A DNA stretch of 64,000 bases, taken from Methanolobus tindarius DSM 2278. Its GTDB lineage: Archaea; Halobacteriota; Methanosarcinia; Methanosarcinales; Methanosarcinaceae. Where the stretch lies: assembly GCF_000504205.1 (NCBI RefSeq), contig NZ_AZAJ01000001.1, positions 2,702,879 through 2,766,878 on the forward strand, read 5' to 3'. The position numbers were made by a program, and so were the translations under genes. Below are positions 8,934 through 17,509 of the stretch, piece after piece; within the stretch, counting starts at the first letter, position 1; every line of letters starts with the position of its first letter. Under the pieces are notes generated by a model, which had not been told where the DNA came from, ran no database searches, and saw only the letters and a list, made by a program, of their open reading frames with translations.

Positions 8934-10210
8934 CAGGTCAAAAATCAAAGCAAAAGTCTCAAAGATACAAGACTTTAAAACTCATAGTCATTCTCAGTGC
9001 ATCCATGCTCACTATCATGGGTTCAGCTGCCGTTGCACCGGCACTCCCGGAGATGCTGGAATTCTTTTCAGATGTACCGGACGCAAGCCTGCTTGTGTCC
9101 ATGGTTGTTACTCTCCCTGCACTTGGAATAATCATCAGTTCACCTTTCATCGGAATTCTTGCTGACAAATACAGCAGAAAGAATATGCTCATGATAGCTC
9201 TTGGAATATTTGCATTTATAGGAGCTACAGGTGCTGTTCTTAATTCACTCTACATTATACTTGCTTTCAGAGTGCTACTTGGTGTCGGTATCGCAGGAAT
9301 GACAATATGTGCCACAGCTCTTCTTGCAGACAATTATTCCGGTGCTGAGCTTAAGAAAAAGATAGGACTGCAATCTGCCTGTATGGGTTTTGGGGCTGTG
9401 GTACTTGAAGTTGCAGGCGGCGCTCTTGCAGATATAAGCTGGCATGCACCTTTTTACATCTACCTCATAGCACTTTTGATAATTCCCGGAGCCATGATAT
9501 CGCTCAGCGGATCAAAAAAGAGTAATGGAAATGAGCAAAATAATGAAGAAAAGCATCATGCTGTAAACAACAATGTTGAAAAGCATTTTAAAGAAAAGAA
9601 GCTGCCACTCAAAAGTATTGCTCTTATCTATGTCGCTACATTCACCCTAATGGTGCTTTTCTTTTCAGTACCAACGAAACTTCCATTCGTACTGGATGAA
9701 AAAGGAATCACATCAGCCCTGATTATCGGTGCTTTGATATCAATTCCAGGACTATTCGGTACTGTTGGAGCACTGGCGCAGGTTAAGGTCTCGGGTTTTG
9801 TTACAGAGATGAAGACAAATCTCTTTTTCTTCATAATGATGGGAGCAGGCGTATTCATCCTCTCGGTTGCACCTGATATGCCAACTCTTATAGCCGGGCT
9901 GATAATAGCAGGAATCGCTTTTGGAATTATAAACACTACAAACCTTAGCTGGCTTGGAAGAATTGCACCTGAAGAATCACGTGGAAAGATATTCTCAGGA
10001 TTTACCACCGTGCTTTTCCTGGGACAGCTGGCAAGTCCTCTGGTTATTCAGCCAATCCTCAAGACGGGAACACTCTATGATGCATATGCTTTCCTCGGTA
10101 TTGCAGGTATTTGTCTTGGACTGGTGTTTGGAGTTGTCAATGGTATGGGAATCATTGAGCAGACACCTGTAGTTTCCGGACATCCTGTGGGAATTGAGGC
10201 AGAAGAGTAG
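8903..10210 (+). CDS. MFS transporter (DHA1-type exporter)
   Basis: 435 aa with about twelve predicted membrane helices. The family motif A appears after the second helix as GILADKYSRK, and a long hydrophilic central loop (about residues 200-235, rich in Asn, Lys and Glu) splits two six-helix halves. The N-terminal 25 residues are Lys/Gln rich. It is translationally coupled to the MarR gene, which supports a role in drug or small-molecule efflux driven by the proton or sodium gradient. The substrate is not known. Confidence 0.9.
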   Translation: MEGIPPEKPVTGQKSKQKSQRYKTLKLIVILSASMLTIMGSAAVAPALPEMLEFFSDVPDASLLVSMVVTLPALGIIISSPFIGILADKYSRKNMLMIALGIFAFIGATGAVLNSLYIILAFRVLLGVGIAGMTICATALLADNYSGAELKKKIGLQSACMGFGAVVLEVAGGALADISWHAPFYIYLIALLIIPGAMISLSGSKKSNGNEQNNEEKHHAVNNNVEKHFKEKKLPLKSIALIYVATFTLMVLFFSVPTKLPFVLDEKGITSALIIGALISIPGLFGTVGALAQVKVSGFVTEMKTNLFFFIMMGAGVFILSVAPDMPTLIAGLIIAGIAFGIINTTNLSWLGRIAPEESRGKIFSGFTTVLFLGQLASPLVIQPILKTGTLYDAYAFLGIAGICLGLVFGVVNGMGIIEQTPVVSGHPVGIEAEE

Positions 10211-10353
10211 TATAAGGAAAATATAAGGGATAATAAAGAAAAAAGAAAAGATAAAGGATTGCTGAATGTCAAAATCCTTTTAACTTCTTATTGCATAACA
10301 GGCAGAAAAGTCTCAGCGGGATTCCCATCAATCCTGCTTTTAAGGGTGCTAAA

Positions 10354-11352
10354 ATGGATAGGGAAATAAACATTCTCGGTGGAGGAATAAGCGGTCTTGC
10401 TTGTGCCATAATACTTTGCAAGAACGGATATGATGTTAATATCTATGAGAAAAGGGAAGTCACAGGTAAAAGGTTTAACAGCGACTGGCAGGGAATAGAA
10501 AACTGGTCCGAAGAAACTGATGTATTAGATGAGCTGAAATCGTTCGGAATAGACCTGTCCTTTGATTATGTTCCGGTTTGCGAACTTGACCTTCACTATT
10601 CTGACAAGATACGCACCCTTACAGGCGACAATGCCTGTTATCTTGTAAAACGTGGTACAGCCGATGATTGTCTTGACACATGCCTTTTGAATCAGGCTAA
10701 AAATATGGGAGTTAAGATTCTCTATGGTACAATGCCTGATGAGAATACACCTGTTCATGTGATTGCAACCGGTCCTGAAAAAGGGAACATTTTTGCAAAA
10801 GGAATAAAATTCCGGACTAACAGTCCTGATAATTACCACATGGCATTTGGTGATGATATTGCAAAAGGTTTCTACTCATATCTCCTCATCAAGAATGGTG
10901 AAGCTACTATTGCAACGGTTTTTGACAATAAGAACCTGCATGATTCTGAGAATTTCCTGAATAACACTATTGATTACTTTTCCAACTACTACAACCCTGA
11001 AGAAGTCAAATCAGGCAGGAAGTTCGGAGGTTTCGGATACTTTGATATCAGAAAAACTCTCCACGATGACAACGGCGCAATGCTCATAGGCGAAGCCGGC
11101 GGCCTTCAGGATTACCTCTGGGGATTTGGCATGAGATACGCATTCCAGAGTGCAAATTTCGCTGCAAGAAGTATCATGACTGGAGAATCCTATGATATTC
11201 TGATAAGGGAAAATCTCCACCAGAAACTTAAACACTCACAGAGAAACAGGAAACTCTTTGAGATACTTGGACCTCTGGCATGCCCACTGGCATATCATCT
11301 GTTTAACAGAAGCAAGGATCCGCTGAAGCTTTTGAATGTGGTGTATAGGTAA
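10354..11352 (+). CDS. FAD-dependent oxidoreductase (geranylgeranyl reductase-like)
   Basis: 332 aa. The N-terminal FAD-binding motif GGGISGLACAI with a downstream acidic residue (IYEKRE) is clear, and GEAGGLQDYLWGFGMRYA near residue 245 is the second FAD motif of the geranylgeranyl reductase / aromatic hydroxylase fold. The start at 10354 puts the dinucleotide fold at the very N-terminus and follows GGGTG; an upstream ATG at 10291 would add 21 unlikely residues. Related archaeal enzymes reduce isoprenoid lipid chains, but this member is shorter and divergent. Confidence 0.7.
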   Translation: MDREINILGGGISGLACAIILCKNGYDVNIYEKREVTGKRFNSDWQGIENWSEETDVLDELKSFGIDLSFDYVPVCELDLHYSDKIRTLTGDNACYLVKRGTADDCLDTCLLNQAKNMGVKILYGTMPDENTPVHVIATGPEKGNIFAKGIKFRTNSPDNYHMAFGDDIAKGFYSYLLIKNGEATIATVFDNKNLHDSENFLNNTIDYFSNYYNPEEVKSGRKFGGFGYFDIRKTLHDDNGAMLIGEAGGLQDYLWGFGMRYAFQSANFAARSIMTGESYDILIRENLHQKLKHSQRNRKLFEILGPLACPLAYHLFNRSKDPLKLLNVVYR

Positions 11353-11460
11353 GAGTTTTTGGTTTGACTTGTATCTGTGGGGAATTAATTTTAGGATATA
11401 GGTAAGTGTGAAAAACGGAACTCTAGTGACAAATAATAACAGTTAATCAAATCTCAAAAT

Positions 11461-12117
11461 TTAGTATGAGTACAAAATGTATTTATCAGTTTTTTTTCTA
11501 GCATTGTGACCATCAATATGCCAATCACTCTTTATTACAGTAAGGTTACTATCGGAATTTGGAATTATAGTTACCGAATAAATATATCCATCTGAATGTT
11601 TAAAAATCTCAAGAGGATAATAAAATTGTGCTTCCAAATCACAAAAGGCATAGTCATATTTTGAATGAGAATAAATTCTACACATTGTAGTAATCAACTT
11701 TTCTGTAATACTGTCTATTTCCTCATCGGGATAACTGGTTGATTTAAAAATATCTGCTTCCTCAATATCCAAAAGAAAACCAAAAAAATTAGTTTCTTTT
11801 ACAGTTCTTATTGTATAATCTAGTTTTTTACCCTTTATTATTTCAGAATTGAGTAAAATTTCACCGTAATATCCACTTGAAAAGTCCTTCAGATTTTCCA
11901 GTGAAAAAAAAAGCGAGTCTAAATTAATTTCCTTCCAATTCTCTCCATCCGCATTTTCACTATATTTTGCAACTTTGATAGTTCCATTGGAATCCAAAAA
12001 ATACCCTATTATATTTTTTAATTCTTGTTGTAATTTTTCAACGGTAGCATCATCGTAAACAAGAGTTTTCAAATTTCCAATTCCATATGTAAGACCAATT
12101 GATATTCGTGCTCCCAT
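11461..12117 (-). CDS. hypothetical protein, AT-rich orphan
   Basis: 218 aa, not recognised. It begins MGARISIGLTYG and is acidic, with no membrane segment or clear motif. The style (short cytosolic protein, AT-rich gene, small membrane proteins as neighbours) recalls immunity-type proteins of toxin systems, but that is only a guess. It has no operon partner of known function and its base composition is clearly lower in GC than the flanking housekeeping genes, which suggests acquisition by transfer. Confidence 0.6.
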   Translation of the reverse strand: MGARISIGLTYGIGNLKTLVYDDATVEKLQQELKNIIGYFLDSNGTIKVAKYSENADGENWKEINLDSLFFSLENLKDFSSGYYGEILLNSEIIKGKKLDYTIRTVKETNFFGFLLDIEEADIFKSTSYPDEEIDSITEKLITTMCRIYSHSKYDYAFCDLEAQFYYPLEIFKHSDGYIYSVTIIPNSDSNLTVIKSDWHIDGHNARKKTDKYILYSY

Positions 12118-12157
12118 TAAATCATCCTCCCCACATTTCCAACCTTTGACAGATTAT

Positions 12158-12352
12158 TTAAGAAAAGAAATTATTGAACCATAGGAAGAAAATAAGAATT
12201 ACAATATATATTAACACTATCAAAATAATTGATTTGATTGATTTATCTTCACTATAAGCTTTTTTAGCATATATAATATACACAAATGTCAACAATGTTA
12301 CAGGAATCAATAATCCTTTTTCAATTAGTAGTTGAATCATCATTAACCCCAT
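12158..12352 (-). CDS. small membrane protein
   Basis: 64 aa with two hydrophobic segments (about 8-26 and 41-60) separated by a short Lys/Glu/Ser loop. Not recognised. It lies 40 bases upstream of, and on the same strand as, the 218-aa orphan, so the two may be cotranscribed. Confidence 0.45.
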   Translation of the reverse strand: MGLMMIQLLIEKGLLIPVTLLTFVYIIYAKKAYSEDKSIKSIILIVLIYIVILIFFLWFNNFFS

Positions 12353-12434
12353 TATTTTACATGTATTTTATATTGGAACATATTACTTTTTTTGATAATC
12401 CTTCCTTCTTTTATTAAATAATCAATGGTGATTT

Positions 12435-12734
12435 TCATGACTCTTGAGGATACAAAAATGCTAGAGTAGAACTAATTACAAGTTGCATAGCTATTACAAA
12501 TTTAGAATAATTGCTAACAGATGCATTAAATCCTAATTTATAAGGAGTATAAATGATTACCAGAAATGTTAGAATAGCTGAAACAATGTAAATTAATACA
12601 ATTGAAATTACAATTAATCCATATTTATTATCCTTGTACAATAATGAAATATTAAAGCCTTTGTAGGCTATTATTAAGAGTATAATAAGATATGTGATAA
12701 ATAGTATGTCCGCAATTAATTCAATCATATTCAA
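12435..12734 (-). CDS. small membrane protein
   Basis: 99 aa with three predicted membrane helices (about 5-24, 38-62, 78-95). AT-rich, not recognised. It belongs to the same minus-strand AT-rich group as the two preceding orphans. Confidence 0.45.
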   Translation of the reverse strand: MNMIELIADILFITYLIILLIIAYKGFNISLLYKDNKYGLIVISIVLIYIVSAILTFLVIIYTPYKLGFNASVSNYSKFVIAMQLVISSTLAFLYPQES

Positions 12735-12992
12735 TTTGCTTTAGTAGTTTATCGCATTTAAATTTTGTTTTATAGTTATAACTTAGTAACCTCTTCACCG
12801 CCGGAGTATTCAGATTCAAGTCTCCATTATACTATGTTTGATTCCCTGAAACCTGCTCCTTGAAACTCCGAAAGCTTTCGCTTCAGATTGTGACATATGG
12901 AGAATGTTATTCATTTTCCAGAGAATATATCCCTTAGAGTGTTGCAATATCACTCTCTGATCTATAACTCCGGATGATGAACACACTGCAAC

Positions 12993-13856
12993 TTAGAACA
13001 GCTTTTCCACACATTCTTTAAGTTCACGGTAAGCGCGGGTTTCTGCTATGTTCTGTGGACCTGTAGCGAAAGCTTCCAGCATTGAACGGTAGTACCATTC
13101 CTGTTCTTCTTTTGGGGCGTTGAACTTGTCCCAGAAGCATTCTCCATCTATACTTAGTTCGCTGATGAGATCCCTGATGTTTGCAAGCTTGTCCGCACAT
13201 GAGAGAAGCTTGATCTCCCGGTCAGCACTTTTTATCACACTTATGGTATGTTCCTTGCGCTGCTTCCATGTATGTGCCTTATTGCCACTGGCAGGCTGCC
13301 TGAGCTCTTCCGGTTCGGTAACAGCGTTCACGTAATCAGCAACTTGTTGACCGTATTTACTTGATATTGTTTCAATGTCAACATCGGTATCTTCAACAAC
13401 ATCATGGAGCAATCCTGCCATTACAAGTTCAAGAGGTGCATTCTCTTTAAGAAGGATGGACGCTACATTCATCGGATGCGAGATATATAGAGTACCGGAT
13501 TTCCTCGTAGCGTTATTGTGTGCACCAACGGCAAATGCAAACGCATCAGCAAGTCCTGTCAGGTCTGCTTCCTTGTGCACCTCATATTTTTCCTGAAGGC
13601 CATCCAGCTGTATCCTGTAGTTTGCCATCCTCACGTGTTCGTAAACAGTTAATTTGCCATCTATCTCAGTTGCTATCATCCTGTATTGATCACTGGCCCA
13701 TATCTTTCTAAAGGGTTCCTCTGACAGGTAACCCAGATAACTGAACAATTCAGGTGCCTCAATGGGCTCAGGAACATCGAGTGTGTATATAGTGATACCG
13801 TTCCCTTTTTTCTCAGTACTGCTGCAATACTGGCTGATTAGCTCGCGTATTTTCAT
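12993..13856 (-). CDS. HD domain protein (SpoT-like hydrolase fold)
   Basis: 287 aa. After an N-terminal region of about 90 residues without recognisable motifs comes an HD phosphohydrolase domain: the first His within RKSGTLYISHPMNVA, the HD pair in GLLHDVVEDTD and the later Asp in SCADKLANIRDL. These are the metal ligands of the RelA/SpoT hydrolase type. No synthetase or TGS domain is present, so it resembles small alarmone hydrolases or other HD nucleotidases. The substrate is inferred only from family membership. Confidence 0.82.
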   Translation of the reverse strand: MKIRELISQYCSSTEKKGNGITIYTLDVPEPIEAPELFSYLGYLSEEPFRKIWASDQYRMIATEIDGKLTVYEHVRMANYRIQLDGLQEKYEVHKEADLTGLADAFAFAVGAHNNATRKSGTLYISHPMNVASILLKENAPLELVMAGLLHDVVEDTDVDIETISSKYGQQVADYVNAVTEPEELRQPASGNKAHTWKQRKEHTISVIKSADREIKLLSCADKLANIRDLISELSIDGECFWDKFNAPKEEQEWYYRSMLEAFATGPQNIAETRAYRELKECVEKLF

Positions 13857-13987
13857 GATGATAACTCCAAGATCGATGTAGATGATCTTAATACTGAATT
13901 TGCAAGTCCCTATCCATATGCTTTAAAGTTAATGGTAGCCCATTCCTGTCAATAGAATAAAGTGACAAGTAAAATCATCAGGCAGAT

Positions 13988-14629
13988 TCAATTCTTCTCG
14001 TCCCTGAATTCAACATCGTAGTGACTGCCGTCACAAAATGGTTTATTTTTTGATGCACCGCATCTGCAAAGTGAATAATGGTCCTGTGTTTCGGGTACTG
14101 AACCATCTGGATCATTAAGTTCTATCCCTGTGACATTGTAAGGTCCGTCTTTCATAATCGAGATTTCCGGCTCTTCCGAGTAATCCTTATGCAATTCCCC
14201 GTTGATAGTATAACTCAATGCACCGGAAGGACATGACCTGATAAGAGCTGCTATCTCTTCCTGATCTGCAGCATCAGGTTCTGCCCACGGATCTCTACCT
14301 CTTTCAAAAACGTCAGGCAGGTTGTGAACACAGTAACCTACATGACAGCATACACCTCTGTTACGATGGATGCTGATATTTTTCCCGACATAAGTCTCAA
14401 CTTTATCAGGAACACGGTCTTCTTCTTTTTCCCCGGAAAAACCAATCTTTGCATGTGTCCCATCACAGAATGGCATATTCGCTGACCCTCCACACCTGCA
14501 AAGTGTCATAACGGGTTTTGTCTCAATTAAATCACCCTTTGAATTCCTGAGTGTTTCAACGTCTTTTGCAATATATGGACCATTTTTTGATACTTTTATT
14601 GAAGGTCTGAGCTCTTTATCCACTGACAC
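13988..14629 (-). CDS. CDGSH-type iron-sulfur protein with ferredoxin-like domain
   Basis: 213 aa with three modules: an N-terminal CDGSH zinc-finger-like Fe-S domain (CRCGGSANMPFCDGTH), a middle divergent 4Fe-4S single-cluster domain (GVCCHVGYCVHNLP, then CPSGALSY), and a C-terminal second CDGSH domain (CRCGASKNKPFCDGSH). Each CDGSH unit should bind a [2Fe-2S] cluster through three Cys and one His. Such fusions are common in anaerobes and are assumed to work in electron transfer or cluster handling, but the partner is unknown. Transcribed alone. Confidence 0.88.
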   Translation of the reverse strand: MSVDKELRPSIKVSKNGPYIAKDVETLRNSKGDLIETKPVMTLCRCGGSANMPFCDGTHAKIGFSGEKEEDRVPDKVETYVGKNISIHRNRGVCCHVGYCVHNLPDVFERGRDPWAEPDAADQEEIAALIRSCPSGALSYTINGELHKDYSEEPEISIMKDGPYNVTGIELNDPDGSVPETQDHYSLCRCGASKNKPFCDGSHYDVEFRDEKN

Positions 14630-14858
14630 ACCTCTGTAAAGATAAATCTGTGTGCATCAGATTTCAAATTTTTGCAGGTTTAAATTTTGTATATAGTTAA
14701 AAGTTTTCAGAAAAAACTCTCTTTCAAATTTATAGTTTTTCACATTGCAACTGATAGTAATTTAGATTCTCAAATTCTTTTGAAAATCATTGATACAAAA
14801 ATATATATAAAAACATCTTATTTTAGATATAAATTTATAATAATTTTAGGTCATCAAT

Positions 14859-15899
14859 ATGAAATCTGACAAAACTGGTAGAGCTGCATTAAGAGGTTAC
14901 ATGCTTGAAGTCGTTGTAAGAAGATTGTTGGAAGAAAACGACTTCGAAGTTATTAAAAAAGAAACTAAAGGTAAAGTTGAATTTCGTGGTGACAATATTG
15001 AAATAAAAGGAAGAGGGACATGGCATCAAATTGATAGTCCTTGTATTTATAACAAATCTATTCCATTTACGTATGACTTGAGATTATTAGCTGAAGTAAA
15101 ATTTTACAAAGATGAAGTGCAAAAAAATAGAATAAGGGAATATATTGGAGTAATAAAAGATATCTCTGAAAATTATTTCCTTGATGATAACAATACAATT
15201 GATAATCAAAAGAGATATACTGACATTGGAGTCTTTTTTTCAGCTAGTGGATTTCAAATTGAAGCTGAAAAATTAGCTTTTGCTCATGGAATTAAAACGG
15301 TTTCATACAAAAACAATCAAACGATGAGTATCATCAGAGATCTTATTTTAAATTTAGAAGAAAATTATTTATATTCAAAAAAATGTGTTGGAAAAGGAAA
15401 TCTAAAATCGTTCATGAAAGACTTTTATCAATTACTAGAAAATACGAGTGATGAAACTTGGATGAAGTTTGAACGTTATTATAATCCACTTGAAGGTGCC
15501 AGAGATAAAGTTTACGAACTTAGCCAAAATATTAGACGAATTAACTCTTCTTTTTTTGGAGTAACAGAAACTAATTATTTTATACATTTTTTGAGTAATG
15601 ATTCTTTCCCAGCATATCTTTTTCACAATTCAGATGAAGCAGAATGTCAGATTTTTTTTGATCAATTAGGCCAGTTTTATTTAACGATAAATAACTCTGA
15701 AGGTGAAAGATTTTATTTTACTGCTCCACCAGATTTACTGAGTGATTTTGCATTTGCTAATTTTAGAAACATAGCACAGGAAAAAGGTCGTCACTTTAAA
15801 AATATCAAAATCAGCATTACACTTGAAAATATTCAAAGAAATCTTATATTGAAAATTGATGAAGAATGGTTAAGAGAAGTGCTAGATAATACAAGATGA
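14859..15899 (+). CDS. PD-(D/E)XK nuclease-like (Mrr-type restriction endonuclease)
   Basis: 346 aa. The N-terminal ~170 residues resemble Mrr-like restriction endonucleases: a leading helix with Glu (GYMLEVVVRRLLEE), a beta hairpin, LLAEVKFYKDEV with the Glu-x-Lys half of the active site, IREYIGVIKDISENY, and FFSASGFQIEAEKLAF ending in GIKTVSY. The C-terminal half is not recognised. No methyltransferase or specificity gene adjoins it, and the gene is much richer in AT than its neighbours, suggesting transfer and perhaps a modification-dependent or orphan defence nuclease. Confidence 0.65.
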   Translation: MKSDKTGRAALRGYMLEVVVRRLLEENDFEVIKKETKGKVEFRGDNIEIKGRGTWHQIDSPCIYNKSIPFTYDLRLLAEVKFYKDEVQKNRIREYIGVIKDISENYFLDDNNTIDNQKRYTDIGVFFSASGFQIEAEKLAFAHGIKTVSYKNNQTMSIIRDLILNLEENYLYSKKCVGKGNLKSFMKDFYQLLENTSDETWMKFERYYNPLEGARDKVYELSQNIRRINSSFFGVTETNYFIHFLSNDSFPAYLFHNSDEAECQIFFDQLGQFYLTINNSEGERFYFTAPPDLLSDFAFANFRNIAQEKGRHFKNIKISITLENIQRNLILKIDEEWLREVLDNTR

Positions 15900-15955
15900 T
15901 TCAATCATTTTCATTCAATAACTAGATTGTAAATTTATCTAACATAATATATACC

Positions 15956-16981
15956 TCACCAATCACCCAAACACGACTGGCACTCTGAAGCAGCCCTCTC
16001 TTCCAACACCTGAATATTCTTCAACACCTGCTTTTCAGAGAAATCTCTGTCGTTTACAAGATAATCGAACAATGAATCAGAATCAGGTTTTTTCCACTTG
16101 AAACTGTAATCCTCTGTGACAGGAGGATTCAGGAAGAATTCCTTTATCTCTTCAAGCGGAGCACATGCACGAATATCCTTATCCTCTTCTCTGATAAGTG
16201 TCTCGATGTCACCGTGTTTTTTGATGAGTTTCAGGGCTGTTTTTGCACCCACACGGTGCATTCCTTCGTTAAAATCAGTACCTATGCAGATTGCAAGGTC
16301 TATCAACTGCTCACGGCTTAGTTCCAGTTCTTCAAGACTGGCAGAAAGTGAGATGTGTTCGGGAGTTTTTGTAACGTACTTCTTCTGTCCAGGTAACTTT
16401 CGCTTTCCTGTGCTTCCAAGATTGCGAATGACATTCTCGGCTCCAAACAGGAAAACATCATAATCCTGTGAGCCTACATAATCCACATCTCCACGGGAAA
16501 CCATATAAGATGCCTGAGCCTCTGCTTCGGATTCTGCCTGAATCCAGGGGATTCCCATGAGTTCAAGCAGCCTTTTTGAATCAGCAAGGATCTGCGGAGT
16601 TATACAGGATGTAGCCTGGGCGTATTTTTTCATATCCTCAAGGTTGCCTTCATCCTTTGCAATCTCATAATTAAGGGCTGCATTTTCCTTGCATTCCTTT
16701 CGTTTTTCAAGAGTATCTTTTTTCATCTCAGGTGGCTTACCGTCAAAAATGAAAACCGGTTTGATATTTGCTTCCCTGAGCCTGCTTGTTCTTGAAAAAA
16801 GTCCTGTAAGATGCGATACGGGATTACCTGAGGAATCGGTGAGCATTGAGCCGTCACGCTGCCGAATTGCACTGAGGAACTGGTAAATTGTGTTGTATGC
16901 ATCTATTGCTATTACTTTTCCTGAGAGTTCCTCGTAAGTTATCGTGTTTTTGGTGAGTAGTGTGCCTATTTGCGTTCCCAT
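15956..16981 (-). CDS. fen: flap endonuclease 1 (FEN-1)
   Basis: 341 aa, the usual archaeal length. It removes 5' flaps during lagging-strand maturation and repair. The N-domain (AIDAYNTIYQFLSAIRQ, FDGKPPEMK), the internal acidic residues (AESEAEAQASYM, GSQDYDVFLFG) and the helix-hairpin-helix region (CIGTDFNEGMHRVGAKTA) are all present. The start at 16981 (MGTQIG) matches the family, whereas the ATG at 16990 has no room for a ribosome binding site. The last seven residues, QSCLGDW, resemble a PCNA-binding box that ends one aromatic residue early. Confidence 0.93.
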   Translation of the reverse strand: MGTQIGTLLTKNTITYEELSGKVIAIDAYNTIYQFLSAIRQRDGSMLTDSSGNPVSHLTGLFSRTSRLREANIKPVFIFDGKPPEMKKDTLEKRKECKENAALNYEIAKDEGNLEDMKKYAQATSCITPQILADSKRLLELMGIPWIQAESEAEAQASYMVSRGDVDYVGSQDYDVFLFGAENVIRNLGSTGKRKLPGQKKYVTKTPEHISLSASLEELELSREQLIDLAICIGTDFNEGMHRVGAKTALKLIKKHGDIETLIREEDKDIRACAPLEEIKEFFLNPPVTEDYSFKWKKPDSDSLFDYLVNDRDFSEKQVLKNIQVLEERAASECQSCLGDW

Positions 16982-17104
16982 ATTTTCCATCCTTTTTTAG
17001 TGATGCCTGATGATTTTTTGTGCGTTTTATGCTATCTTTGTTTATAGTAGTATCCTGAAATGTATATCTTTGGTGATCTGAACCCAGTGCTTATCAATCA
17101 TGCA

Positions 17105-17114
17105 GTATAAATTA
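17105..17114 (+). promoter_or_regulatory. TATA box of the ferredoxin gene
   Basis: GTATAAATTA would start transcription near 17136, just ahead of the GGGGGAGG ribosome binding site. A second TATA-like run at 17121-17129 would give a leaderless start instead. Confidence 0.45.
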
Positions 17115-17151
17115 AACCAATATTTAAAATTCACAAAAGGGGGAGGGTAAT

Positions 17152-17382
17152 ATAGCAAATATAGATGAGAAGGTACCTGAGAATGTTGAGGGACCTTACT
17201 ATGTGGATAAAAGTTGCATATCCTGCCAATTGTGTGTCGACAGGGCACCGGGGCATTTCAGGATGGCAGAAGCAAATGCAAACTCATATGTTTTCAAGCA
17301 ACCGGAAACGGACATGGAAAAGAAGAATTGCGATGATGCTCTGGAAACTTGTCCAGTGGATGCCATTGGAAATGATGGATGA
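17152..17382 (+). CDS. single-cluster 4Fe-4S ferredoxin, apparent ATA start
   Basis: 76 aa if read from ATA at 17152. The frame gives KVPENVEGPYYVDKSCISCQ, then LCVDRAPGHF and finally CDDALETCPVDAIG, i.e. CxxCxxC plus a distant CxxAxxxCP, the ligands of one [4Fe-4S] cluster in the Methanosarcina/Geobacter-type ferredoxin family. Homologues begin M-A-(N/D)-K, and the codons here read ATA-GCA-AAT-ATA with a strong GGGGGAGG four bases upstream, but no ATG, GTG or TTG is in frame before the cluster motif. Either ATA initiates, or a base was changed. It is an electron carrier, possibly used with neighbouring redox enzymes. Confidence 0.75.
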   Translation: MANIDEKVPENVEGPYYVDKSCISCQLCVDRAPGHFRMAEANANSYVFKQPETDMEKKNCDDALETCPVDAIGNDG

Positions 17383-17509
17383 AAAGACCACTTCAAAATA
17401 GTATCGTCCTGGCAAATATCCTGATATCCCGGTCTTCCACAAATCATAATACTATTCAAAGACAATAATACCTACACCTAAAGAAAATTAGGGTTCGAGT
17501 GGGTATAAA

